Source: Axinella damicornis (Eukaryota; Porifera; Demospongiae; Axinellida; Axinellidae). From it: a DNA stretch of 64,000 nucleotides. Below the pieces are notes generated by a model, which was given only the letters and a program-made list of their open reading frames with translations, searched no databases and was not told the DNA's origin. Location of the stretch: NCBI GenBank assembly GCA_963931865.1, contig OZ007517.1, forward strand, positions 6,399,707 to 6,463,706. Reading direction: 5' to 3'. Positions 25,901-37,900 of this stretch are shown here, piece by piece; position 1 is the first letter of the stretch, and each line of letters opens with the position of its first letter. Both the position numbers and the translations under genes were made by a program.

Positions 25901-28900
25901 GCTTTGTTTGCTAAGGCCGATGCCTTGCAAATTGCTGTGTCCGCTTCCACTTGAGACACTACTTCTTTCACAAAGCTTTGCCCAAACAGGGACTTTCCCG
26001 CCTTGGGGAATTCTCCCTCGGCATACTTCGACAATTTGGGGTCCACAGCGTGGAGAATGTGTGCTCGCCTTCTCTCACTAATGAGGCTGTTTGCGTTTCC
26101 CAGAAGAACCAGCGTACGTTGGATCATATCCAGGACGACTGGAGCTTGGACAAGGTCAGACTCCTTCCCAAGCCCCTGTTCTAGCAGCTGTGACCATAGG
26201 CCACACAGGGGACCCGTAGTATTGAGCAATGCGGTCTGGATCTGCTTCAAATCACCATCCTGGCTATTATTGACCTTCCCTTTCCAGAAGGTTTGGAGAA
26301 ACTCGTCCACTTCTGGCGTGACTGCCGCCTTGCAGTCTGGCTTAGGGTCCGCCTTTATCATCGCTTTCCTTTCTTTTTTGGACAAGGTTCTGTGTACGAC
26401 CTGATGCGGTCTGAAATGGTAATCGTCCTCTTCGGAACCAGCTAAAACTGGATCGAATACAGGCGCGCGACTGGTGGTAGCCGTCTCTGAGTCCTTCCTG
26501 CCTTTCTTGTGAGGAGGGAGGTCTTCTCTATCTGGCGAATGAGTGCGTTTTCCCAGTTGAGCGATGGGCGTTCGGTCAAGAACGCTGCCATCTAAACGAG
26601 CAGTGGCCGTTCGGTCAGGAACGGTGTCCTCTGCTTCGGATTGCGTGGGGTCAGCCACTAGTAGTTCCGTTTGTTGTTCGAAGGTGGTGCGGTCAACCAC
26701 ATCTCCTTCGTCAGCGGAGGAATCGTCGTCCCCCCGGCCCTCGTTGGCTTCATTATCTGCCGAACGGTGCCCTTCAAACAGCTCGTTAAAAAGCTGCTTG
26801 TATTTGGGATTCTGCGCAATAGTCCTGATGTCCTCAGCACTGAGGGTGTCCAGGGTAAGGCAGTCTTCTTCTTCCGAAGACATCGCACGCCAGAGAACGC
26901 TCACAAACAAATCTGTGCACAAACAAGCTACAACTGTCAGCGAGCAAGAAAGAAGACTGATTACATTCTATGGTTGTATCCTAGGTGATGGCGCCAGGGG
27001 ATCACGTGAGATTAATTAAACTTTGAACTTGCTGTCAGTGGGCGGGGCAGACGACTAAACACACCGTTATGTCGGAACTGGAGCCTCCGAAGTACAATCA
27101 CATTCAGATGCCCATAACTTCACTTGCGCAAGTCCAATTGATGAAGTACCATTGTGATCAGCAGTACACAAGCTCTCTGATGGTCAGTTTGAACCAAATG
27201 CAATGAACGGATGGTTTATGCTGAGAGAGTCACATGTACGTACGTACTACAATAGCAATTCTTGCCAGGTTGATTATCAAACTGCCCATCCCTAGTTTCA
27301 GGTCAAATGTATACAATGCAGAATGCATGGTGTACAGTGTTAAGGGACATTGTGAGGGGCTGAGTGCACTGAATGCAGCAAGTCAAGCAACTTCAGAGAA
27401 CTCTGCTGTGACCTTTGTCCATTTGTTACCTAGGCTTGCGTTCATTCTGCTAGCATAATTGAGGGCATAATTGGACGCAGGAAGCAGTCAACATTATTAA
27501 TAGGACAAAAGCTGACTGGATATGAATGTTCTCCTGAAATTGAGGGAGGGGCTACACATAGAGCATGTTTAGTAGCTTCGTAGCTACAAGATGGACAGCT
27601 CTGCCTCGGGTAGTGAGTCCGGCGTACGAATGAGCTACAGTGCCAGTACGGAAGTTGAAACAACCATCACAGAGGCTATAATTGAGCCAGAGATAGAAGA
27701 CTTGACAAGGCCATCCTTCTGGGCTAGCTGTTTGAGAGCACCTGACTCACGGTGTGCAGATATCGCTTATGGTATGTTAGAGTACACAAGTGCTCATCAA
27801 TAGGAGAAAGTCAATCATAGTTGGTACATTTTGTGTGCAATACTCAAAATCGTGATAGGTAATTTTTTGAGCCGAATCTATTCTGGTCTGTACGTACCTG
27901 CATAACATCAACTGGGACCAGCTGGTTATACAAACTTAGTTACCTCAACCATAGAGACTCCCAAATGTCAAGGGTGGTAGCTTGAAATGGTGTGTCCCAA
28001 TACCCATAGACTGTCCCTTATATTTGTGACAGCGATTGGCACGATGATTGGAATTTGATGGATGGTACACACTAGGACTAGAGCCCTTAATTGCACTGTC
28101 ACGTCCAAGGTTGCTAGGATAATACAACACGTGTCTAAGACAATGCAGTTGGTGTCCCTTTGTACAAACAATTTAGCAGTTCACAATTACAGTTCACATA
28201 TGTGACTAGACTGTCAGGCTGAGTTCTTTAAAATGAGGATTTTATGTACGTGTAATTGCCGCATGTCTCTGCTGACTATGTAATGTCCATACACACAAAC
28301 ATTCAGTCCCATCCCCTTACCAGCCAGCCCCGCCCCCATCCATGTCCACTCCTCATGCACCACCCACACTGAACCTTTGTTTTAGCATTATGCGGGGCTG
28401 CAGTCCATGTCAGCAGTGACTGTATAGCACAGATCATCATCTGACAGTAGAACTGGATGACTTACTCGACTCTTCAGCTTAATTATGATCTCTTTTTTTT
28501 TACTGGTACAGTTAGAATTATTATATACTTTCCTTTGATTGAATTTTCGGATTTTTTTACGCTTACACTCTACAAGACATTAAGATTGACCGTTACCCCC
28601 ATACCTTTGACCTGTGCCTGTATCACAATGTGAGCACTACATAAATTATGCTTGACAACCATCTGTAGTGGTATATTGTACTATAATTGGACAAGTGTCA
28701 ACTACCATGCGAGAGAAACTGTACTACACACACTGAGTACAGAATTGTTGCACATTGCTTTGGAATGCAAGCCTTGTAGTCGGGTGTGTTGTACTCCCTC
28801 AGCATGTTGGACATGTTCATTACCTTGTGACAGGAAACTTCACTTACCTTTACAATACTAACACACATTCTCTGTAGGATGGTCAGACACCACTGTACAC

Positions 28901-31900
28901 TGCAAGCTTTGAGGGTCACCAGAAGGTGGTTGAGCACCTCCTGGCAGCAGGGGCCAACCTTGACGTTCAGAATGAGGTGAGGATAACTGTAACGGAATTC
29001 AGTATGATAATCCCTGATCTGAGCATTCAAACACCATCAATACACAGGAAGTGAACTATGAATACCATTTGGATTTCCTGATCAATGTGCAGCAGATATA
29101 CATAATTGTACATATGTACTAGTGGAATGCAGGACATTGGAGGGCGAGCCTGAGCGAAGTGCATATGTATGCGCGTGCAGGGCATGCAAGGAGCAGTTGC
29201 ATTCACATGATTGTCATCAGAATGTGACCGGGCAATGAGCACAGAAGTTATGGCACTCTTGAAACATACACTCGTCCACATCACAGCAACTGTGAGTCAG
29301 GTTAGCGTTTATAGCCTAGCAGCAATGTCACCAGCCATGGCGGTACGTGTAGGTCCATGCGCTGTCTCCGTCTTTGTCAGTGTTGCCGAGGAGGAAGAAC
29401 GTTCATGGTGCTCTCCATGAGTGGTCTCCGTCTTTGTTGTCGCCATCGTTCGTCAAACAGGTAGCTAGACGGTTTGTCGAGTTCGTTGAATTTGAATATT
29501 ATTGTGCGCGTGCAAGTGAAATTCGCTGATTTAAAATTTACGGTAATTGCAAGATCCACTGGACACACATGCAGAGTGCAATGAAGTCACGCTAGTGTGG
29601 GGCTCGCTCAGGCTCGCCCCAATCATACTGCATATGCATGTACATGTACATAAACCGTGATTCATATCTGGGCAGCACATACCATGCCAGTTTGCAGCTA
29701 GAAATTTGTTTTCAAGTCCCCAGAATTGTGTTTCAGTTAACTGGGCATTTACCTGAGACACTGCTTGCAAACACGTACTTATACGTAACTGCTTCTGATG
29801 GTTTCAGGGCCGCAGGAACCGGTATGGCTGGTGCCGCCCAAGTTGTACCACTTTGTCATGTTTTGACATACGACTTAAAAACTCACCAAGATGACAGAAG
29901 CTTCGCAAACCATGCACATGCACGATTCCATACCCAATACATGTTCCACACCTCCTCGTTAACCAGCCAGTGATTCACATCCTGGTAGCAGTGACGCACT
30001 GGCTCACAGCTAGCTGTAGCATGCCTATAGAGTGTGAAGACGTTCTTGACAGGAAAATGAGTAGAAAAATGTACGTATGTCCAGAGCTCAATGTATATTA
30101 TGTTGTGTTGTACATCACTGTTATGGGCATTGGCATGCAACTTTCTGCAATCTGCCTACAAGTAGCGGAAACGGCACATTTATGAGAGCTACGGTACATT
30201 TACAAGACTTCACAGCATGGATAATTTTAGACTCAACCCCTGACCAGCCAGCCCCGCCCCCATCCATGTCCACTCCTCATGCACCACCATAATTAATATC
30301 AAGGTCATTTCTAGCTCCATTGGAATTTAGTTGTCATGGGTTGTCGTCCTCCTAATTGTACACAGTGCCAACCAATCAGGTCAAGCTCCGGCCTAGTAAT
30401 GAGCATCTGTGTCATCGCTTTGCCTCATTTTTATTAGCAACTGTTGAAAATGGCTGTTGAGTGAGTGCTCGCGTTGTATTCTATACCCGAGCAGATTCTG
30501 GGAAGAAATGCGCTTCATCACACAACAGGTCGGTATTCAGGAATATAAAAGCAATAATGTTTAGTTTGCTCGCTTGTGGCTTGGGCGTGGCTTATCGCTC
30601 ATGTCACTTCCTTTCGACCATGCCATGGTCCCAAGCCTGGAAGTATTATGATTAGTATTTAATCACATGTATTCTCGTGATTACCTATACAAATACCATG
30701 TGCACAATTATCTCAAGAATGAAACCTCAAAATAACCAAAATGTCACCTTGACCCTTTCTTAGTGATGATGATTATCCCCTTGTAGATAATGTCTTGTGG
30801 TAGTACAATAATTATTGAAACTGATTATTGAAACTGTGACCCTCTCCACCCCGACACTTCAAACATTGCATTTAAGTTACATGAGTTCAAAGTTCAATGG
30901 TGAATATTGATCACATGCGCTACTTCTAATAAGCATAACAACTGAATGCGTGGGACTTCCAGTTTGTGTAATGTGTCACTTCCTTTCGACCATGCCATGG
31001 CGCCAAGCCGGGAAGTGTATGATTAATATTAAATTTAATCACATGTATTCTCGTGCAATTTGGGAATAATTGCGCTCCCTATCGCTCATGCAATTACTTT
31101 GCCTGTTGCTTGTGCAATTATTCCCAAATTGCACTCGAAATCCATGGGATTACCTACACAAATTGGCACGCTAAAATTTGGCCATCCAGTAGGGAGAATA
31201 TTTATGCCAGCCTAATTCTAGCATTTCATATATCTCAGCCTCGTGCTAGCATAATCATCTGAAGGGTGCGGTCACACGAGTATGATAGCTTCATTCAGAA
31301 TGTGTGGATGTGTACGTAGGGCTGGGGGGTACCAGGGTTCTCTGCCATATATAGATAATACAACTACATACATAGTTTATTATCCAAGTCTCTGCACAAT
31401 TGTCAAATTATGCTTTAGTGTATCCGTATCCAATTAACCCTCAAACTTTGGAGTAGTTAGCTTGTGAAAAAATGCCTGGGTGTCCTGTCCCCAGATGGAA
31501 TGTCCTACGAACCAATCGTACAGTTTGTCCTTTGTCTCCCCATCAAATAAATCCTGTACATGTTGATTGGAAGCGGACACAATCGGGGAGCAGCAGTTGA
31601 AGCAGACGCAATCGGGGATCCGTGAGCAGCAACCGAAGCGGATGCAATCGGGGAGCAGTTGAAGCGGCAAGCAGCAGCTGAAGCGGACCCAATCGGGGAG
31701 CAGCAGCTCTGTAGAGAGAGCTGTCCGGCGCCGGATGAAGGGGAATTAGCTACTTGTACAACATTAATTTTAGTCCTGTCATTATGACCTTTGAACTCTT
31801 ACAGGGAGTCGTTCCCAAACAGTGGGATAGAAAATGAACCTACATACTGTCTCTGAGTGAACAGATTGTTTTGGTTAGGGAGTAGACAAAGATTGCAAGC

Positions 31901-34900
31901 CACCAGAGAGCAAAGTCTGTTCCAGGAAATGAACCTCATGCTCATCTAATGTTATAGCCACATGTTCACTACTAGTGCTTGTGGGCTGGTGCCAGCAAGT
32001 GCAGGTGGTACATTTGAGTCTACTGCACTTGGACCATGCAGTGCTCTCAGTCTGACTGTGAGAGACTGTAGTCTGCTCTTCTAGTCACTGGACATTGCTG
32101 TCATCATAGACATGTGCTGGTTAAGATTTGACTGTGTATAAGGTGTGCATGATGTACACGTCATCCACATGTCAGATGGTTTCATAGAGAATGTGTGTGT
32201 GTGTAGGGGGCCATGGGGTACCCAACGTTCGATCTACCATAGATAATAATACAACTACGTATTGCTAGTTGTATTATGTAAGTCTCTACAGAGTTGTCTA
32301 ATTATGTTTTAGTGTATCCGTATCCAATTAAAGCCACAACCCTCAAAAACTTTGGAATAGTAAGCTTGTGAACAAATTCCTGGGATGTCCTACGAACCAG
32401 TCGTACAGTTTGTCTTTGTCTCCCCATCAAATAAATCCTGTACGTGTTGATTAGCTATTGTTCCACAGGCAATCATTGCCAGGAAGACTAGTAAAACAGT
32501 TCAGACAGAATGAGGGCCAGTGAATACTTTATTCTTGTTAATCAACGTTGTTGGATCTCCCTCTCACAGGATGGGTTTGCTGCACTGCACGTGGCCTGCC
32601 AGGAAGGTCATGACCGTGTTGCTGAGATGCTTCTCAAAGCCGGAGCCAGTGTGGAGCTGAAGACCAAGGTGAGGTGGGGTGTCAAGTATTTCCCTTATGT
32701 AAGTTGATTACAACTCATCAATGTCAAATAATGGCCATGCACACATTGTTTGCTCAATCATTGAACACAGCAATGGGAGGCACTTAGTAGAAATGGTTCT
32801 GCATGTATAGATTGCATTCCACAGTCAGTGGACTGTTCCCCTGCAACCTGACACATGTACTTCATGCACCTAGTCTGCCCTTTCAGAACAGCTACAATGT
32901 ACAAGTAACGGAAGCAGCACATTTCTGAGAGCTACGGTACATTTATGAGGAGTATATAGCAATAGAAGTCATCTCAAGAATGAAACCTCAAAATAACCAC
33001 AATGTCACTTTGACCCTTTCTTAATGATGATGATTATACATCCCCCTTGTAGATAATGTCTTGTTCTAATATGATTATTGAAACTGATTATTAATGTGTG
33101 ACCCTCTCCACCCCTACACTATACAAACATTGAATTTGAGTTCAAAGTTCAATGGTGAATATTGATCGCTTGTGCTACTAATAGGCATAACAACTGAATG
33201 CGTGGGACTTCCAGTTTGTGTAATGCGGGATTATTGATGCATGTGTACTTCATAGTGGCAAACCGGAAGTCCTACATGTTTAATATGCGCATTGTAAGTA
33301 CTGCATGCGATCGAAATAAACAATGACATTCAGATGCCCATAACTTCACTTACACAAATCCAATTGGAAATAAAATTGAAGTACCATTGTGATCAGCAGT
33401 ACACAAGCTCTCTGATGGTGTATAAGCTCAGTTTGAACCAAATGCAATGAATGGATGGTTTATGCTGAGAGAGTCACATGTACGTACGTACTACAATAAC
33501 AATTGTTGCCAGGTTGATTATCAAACTGCCCATCCCTAGTTTCAGGTCAGATGTGTACAATGCAAAACTGAAAAGCACTAAAGTGCAAACCCTCGGCATT
33601 TGGTAGCTTTCTTAGGCTCACAATCATCACTGCAACGTGCCCTCCTTTTACACGCAAAGGCATGGCCACAATCACAAACCGCCCTCTTCGCATGCACTGT
33701 ACTACTGCACCACACTTTGGACATGTCTTTCTCAGACGCATAGACCATACAGACTCCATTGTCAGTCACCAGTGGCCAACCAACAGGGTTCTCGCCAGAA
33801 ATCTACATCCAAATGGTGCATGATGTAATCATTATGAACTACATGCAGTGCATACGTGAATACACGCAAAAGAGCCTCACGCGAAGCGAGTGGGCATTGT
33901 CGTATTCACAGCCTGGTAAAGATATTCATGTAGCTCACTCTGACTAGGTAAGTATATTCATGAAGCAACCAGGAAACCCATAATCATTTGCAAGTACGCC
34001 TGGAAAATTGCATGTTGGACAAAATGGCGGACATTATCGCGGTAAGCAAGAAGCGCTCTAGCTTCCTAACTAAGTATTTTTAGGAAAAACGCCAGTTTTA
34101 AATCCATGTATGTATCCCGCTTGTACCGCTAGTGCCTTTAGTTCTACGTTTACTAGCACCAGTTGGCAGATAAGTTTCTTGGACAAACAGACAAACAGAC
34201 ACACAAAACGACTACAGTAACCCTGTGCGCATGCGCGCCGAGGGTTAATAAAGAATGCATGGTGTACAGTGTTAAGGGACAATGTGAGGGGCTGAGTGCA
34301 CTGAATGCAGGAAGTCAAGCAACTTCGGAGAACTCTGCTGTGACCTTTGTCCATTTGTTACCTAGGCTTGCGTTCATTCTGCTAGCATAATTGAGGGCAT
34401 AATTGGACACAGGAAGCAGTCAACATTATTAATAGGACAAAAGCTGACTGGATATGAATGTTCTCCTGAAATTGTGGGAGGGGCTACACGTAGAGCATGT
34501 GTAATAGCTTCGTAGCTACAAGATGGACAGCTCTGCCTCGGGTAGTGAGTCCGGCGTACGAATGAGAGCTACAGTGCCAGTACGGAAGTTGAAACAACCA
34601 GCACAGAGGCTATAATTGAGCCAGAGATAGAAGACTTGACAAGGCCATCCTTCTGGGCTAGCTGTTTGACTCACGGTGTGCAGATATCGCTTATGGTACA
34701 GCAAGTGCTCATCAATAGGAGTAAGTCCATCATAGTTGGTACATTTTGTGTGCAATACTCAAATCATGATAGGTAATTTTTTGAGCCGAATCTACTCTGG
34801 TCTGTAGCACCTGCATAACAACAACTGGGACCAGCTGGTTATATGAACTTGAACAATTAGTTACCTCAACCATACACACTCCCAAAATTCAAGGGTGGTA

Positions 34901-37900
34901 GCTTGAAATGGTGTGTCCCAATACCCATAGACTGTCCCTTTTAGAGATTGACACGATGGTTGGAATTTGATGGATGGTACACACTAGGACTAGAGCCCTT
35001 GCACTGTCACATCCAAGGTTGCTAGGATAATACAACACGTGTCTAAGACAATGCAGTTGGTGTCCCTTTGTACAAACAATAAGCAGTTCACAATTACAGT
35101 TCACATGTGTGACTAGACTGTCAGGCTGAGTTCTTTCAAATTGGGATTTAATGTACGTGTAATTGCTGCACGTCTCTGCTGACTATGTAATGTCCATACA
35201 CACATTGTTTGCTGAATCATCAAACACAGTATTGGGAGGCACTTAGCAGAACAGTTCTTCTTTCCATAGTCAGTGAACTGGTTCCCCTGCAGACAACAGA
35301 TTGTGCAAGTATGAGTGTGTCATGTGACTTGCATGTATACAGTGTGTGTGTGGGGTGGGTACACTAAGTGTATGTTTACATCCTGAGAGTAATGTATACT
35401 CCATATAACACCGAGCAACCAAATATTAGGATAACTCATGTTAGGATTGTACGTATGTATTCACATGTCAAGATTAGTATGTGGTTAAAGAAACGCGAAT
35501 GGGCTAAATTTATGCTAGTTGAGTGAAAATACAACTTGCAAAGTGAAGTAGGTCGTAGCTGTATTGCCACATTCAGCTGTCTACTTGGCTCTCTTTGCTC
35601 TGGTGTGAAATGCATGGGTGTACTTGCATTTGACTCCTCCACCACAACAGTGTTTAACATATCATGGGGGGCCACTCCCTCTGGGTGAGGTCCGCATCAC
35701 GTGCGATCTGCCGAGGAGCCACGTGGTACACGAGGCACAGCAGAGCTGCCAGCTGTCATTGCAGTCTCTGTGTTGTGAGCTGTCAGGGGCAACTTCTTTT
35801 GTCGTCGCTGATCTGGGGCGCGTAGGGACGATTGACTGCACCGTGCTGCGCTGTCGGCACCGTCGAGCCCAGCCGGGAGAATCAGCGCATATCCTTCTAG
35901 TGGTCTCCACAACCTGCCTGTATCCTGCCACTTGTAGCTAGCTACGTGTTGTCTGTGGGGCGCCTACAGCACCATCAACCGCAGACCAGCTACATGTATA
36001 ATATGCCAAGACGGTTTCTCAGATGGATAACCTGCATGACTTATTGCATGCCAGAAGCTGTTTAACTGACACTGTGAGACAGTACTAGTGCAATCTGAAT
36101 AACTGATAAGGTGAATCCTGGGACAGTCACCTGCAGTTGGTGACCAATGGTCTCCGGTGGTCACCCCTGGTATCCACTATCCAGTGGTCCTTTTTTAAAG
36201 CTAGGCCACGCATGCCACGAACACTTGTTTTCCACCCAGGTTAGGCTATTTGTATATACAGGAGTGGTGATGTGTGGTAACAGCAATGCTACCTCTGCTG
36301 CACTCGGCATGTGTTGGAGCGCCGGCATGGCTGTCTTCATTGTGGCATGCACTAGTCACAAGCACAAGTAATCTATAGTGCTTGGCTGTCAAGTCACTAC
36401 CGTACCTAACGTGGAATATAGTGCTGTACACATGGTGCTACTGCTTAATCAACTGACCCACGGTAACACTAGGAAATACTCCGGTAGGCATGAAATCACT
36501 CCGGTGGAAATCACTCCATGGGATGGCGAATAGTTCACTGCCCCAAGGGCCAACAGTTGCCAGTGAGCAATCGATGCCAGTAATGAGTTAGTTGTCCGAG
36601 CCCCGCCAGGGGCTGCTGCGTGTGCTTGCGGCTGCACCTGTGACACTCTGTTGCCAGTTTGTTGAGAATAGCGTGTCAGTTCTGGCTCACTGCCCATTGA
36701 TTGGTAGCGAAGCGGCTACTCGCTTGATGGGTGGTGAGCCATATCACTGCTGCTATCCATTGTGCTGTATTTGCTGTTGACTAGTGACGAGCTAGTGTCA
36801 CTACCGCTATATATTGTGCTGCATTTGCTGTGACTAGTGACTAGTGACAAGCGTCACTATTGCTGTGTGTTGTGCCGCAGTTGCCGTGACTGGTGACGAG
36901 CATCGCCACTGCTATTTATATTGTGCTGTATTTGCTGTGACTAGTGACGAGCATCACTACCCCTACATATTGTGCCGCAGTGGCTGTGACTAGTGGCAGG
37001 CGTCACTGGTCGTATGTATTGTGCTGCATTGGATGTGACCAGTGACGAGCGTCACCATTGCTACTTACTGGGTGATGAGTGTCACTACCGCTATGTATTG
37101 TGCTGCATTTGCTGTGACTAGTGACGAGAGTCACTACTGCTATATATCGCACTTTGTCTAGTGATGAGCATCGCTGTACTGCTATGCATGTATTGTGCTT
37201 CATTGTCCGTGACTAGTGACAGTGACAGGCGTCACTGCTAGATTGCTCGGCAGGCGTGATTGCCACCGCTTGTGCATGACCGGTTTGTGCGTCGGGTGCC
37301 ACCGGCGGATCACTCGCCTAATTGCCTTTAGTGGCTGATGATTGGCCAGCTCGCTAATTACTGGGGAGTAGGTTACGCACCCAAGCACCATCAGTTGCTG
37401 GAGGTTGGCAGCCTGCCCGTTTCAGGTTTCTTAAGTATGGCAGGTATACCAAGAAGCTGGAACCTCCTGTGTAAGCAGTGTTCATTCAGCTAACAGTGAT
37501 ATGCATCATTTTATGCCTAAATAACATGACAGGATATGGCTTTATTGTAAAATCTGAGACATTTCAAAAGTTTTGCTCTCTTGCTCTGTTGCACTGTACA
37601 TGAGCGGCTTACTCGATTTATCCCAGTGGCTGACCTAGATTCAGCTTGTTTAGGCCAGATTGAATAGTTTTTCCCTCTCGCCTGATTGCACACAGTTGAT
37701 TGTCTAAGCGCCCAGTCCTGGTGAACACTCCGATGGCCGGAGGACCCCCAGTGGCTGATGGGTGGTGGCATTAGCTGATGAAGCATCCGGGGACCTAATT
37801 ACAGGTGTATAAATCTACATGATTGCACAAGCACTTGTACCTGATGACTGGTGAATAATTTGATTGCCAAATCACTTGTGATTAATCTGCTTTTCCCAAT

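Larger units (their letters stand above)
22437..27099 (-). mobile_element. DIRS-type tyrosine-recombinase retrotransposon
   Basis: About 4663 bases, transcribed on the - strand and lying in intron 11 of the + strand gene. From the - strand 5' end: inverted terminal repeat, Gag-like ORF, overlapping RT, RNase H, tyrosine recombinase, internal complementary region, second terminal repeat. No target duplication is seen, as expected for recombinase-mediated insertion: the duplicate locus at 33323 reads straight from AAATAAACAA to ACATTCAG. All downstream ORFs are damaged, so it is non-autonomous now. Confidence 0.9.
18249..28296. repeat. Tandem segmental duplication, copy 1 (with DIRS insertion)
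   Basis: From AACATTCAG near 18249, sequence matches 28297 onward at a constant offset of 10048 for over 1 kb with very few changes. This copy holds exons 10 and 11, the DIRS element 22437-27099, and a private insertion of about 310 bases (20941-21250). Copy 1 ends at TCCATACACACA about 28296. Confidence 0.85.
28297..35204. repeat. Tandem segmental duplication, copy 2
   Basis: Matches copy 1 without the DIRS insertion. Private differences: an extra 230 bases at about 29643-29880 that match intron 8 (13740 onward), an internal duplication of about 900 bases (31260-32450) and an insertion of about 690 bases at 33565-34253. It ends near CATACACACATTG (35204). Confidence 0.85.

Noticed and set aside
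27591..27803. 70-codon frame with acidic composition
   Set aside because: Its duplicate at 34520 has indels that break the frame, so it is not under coding constraint.
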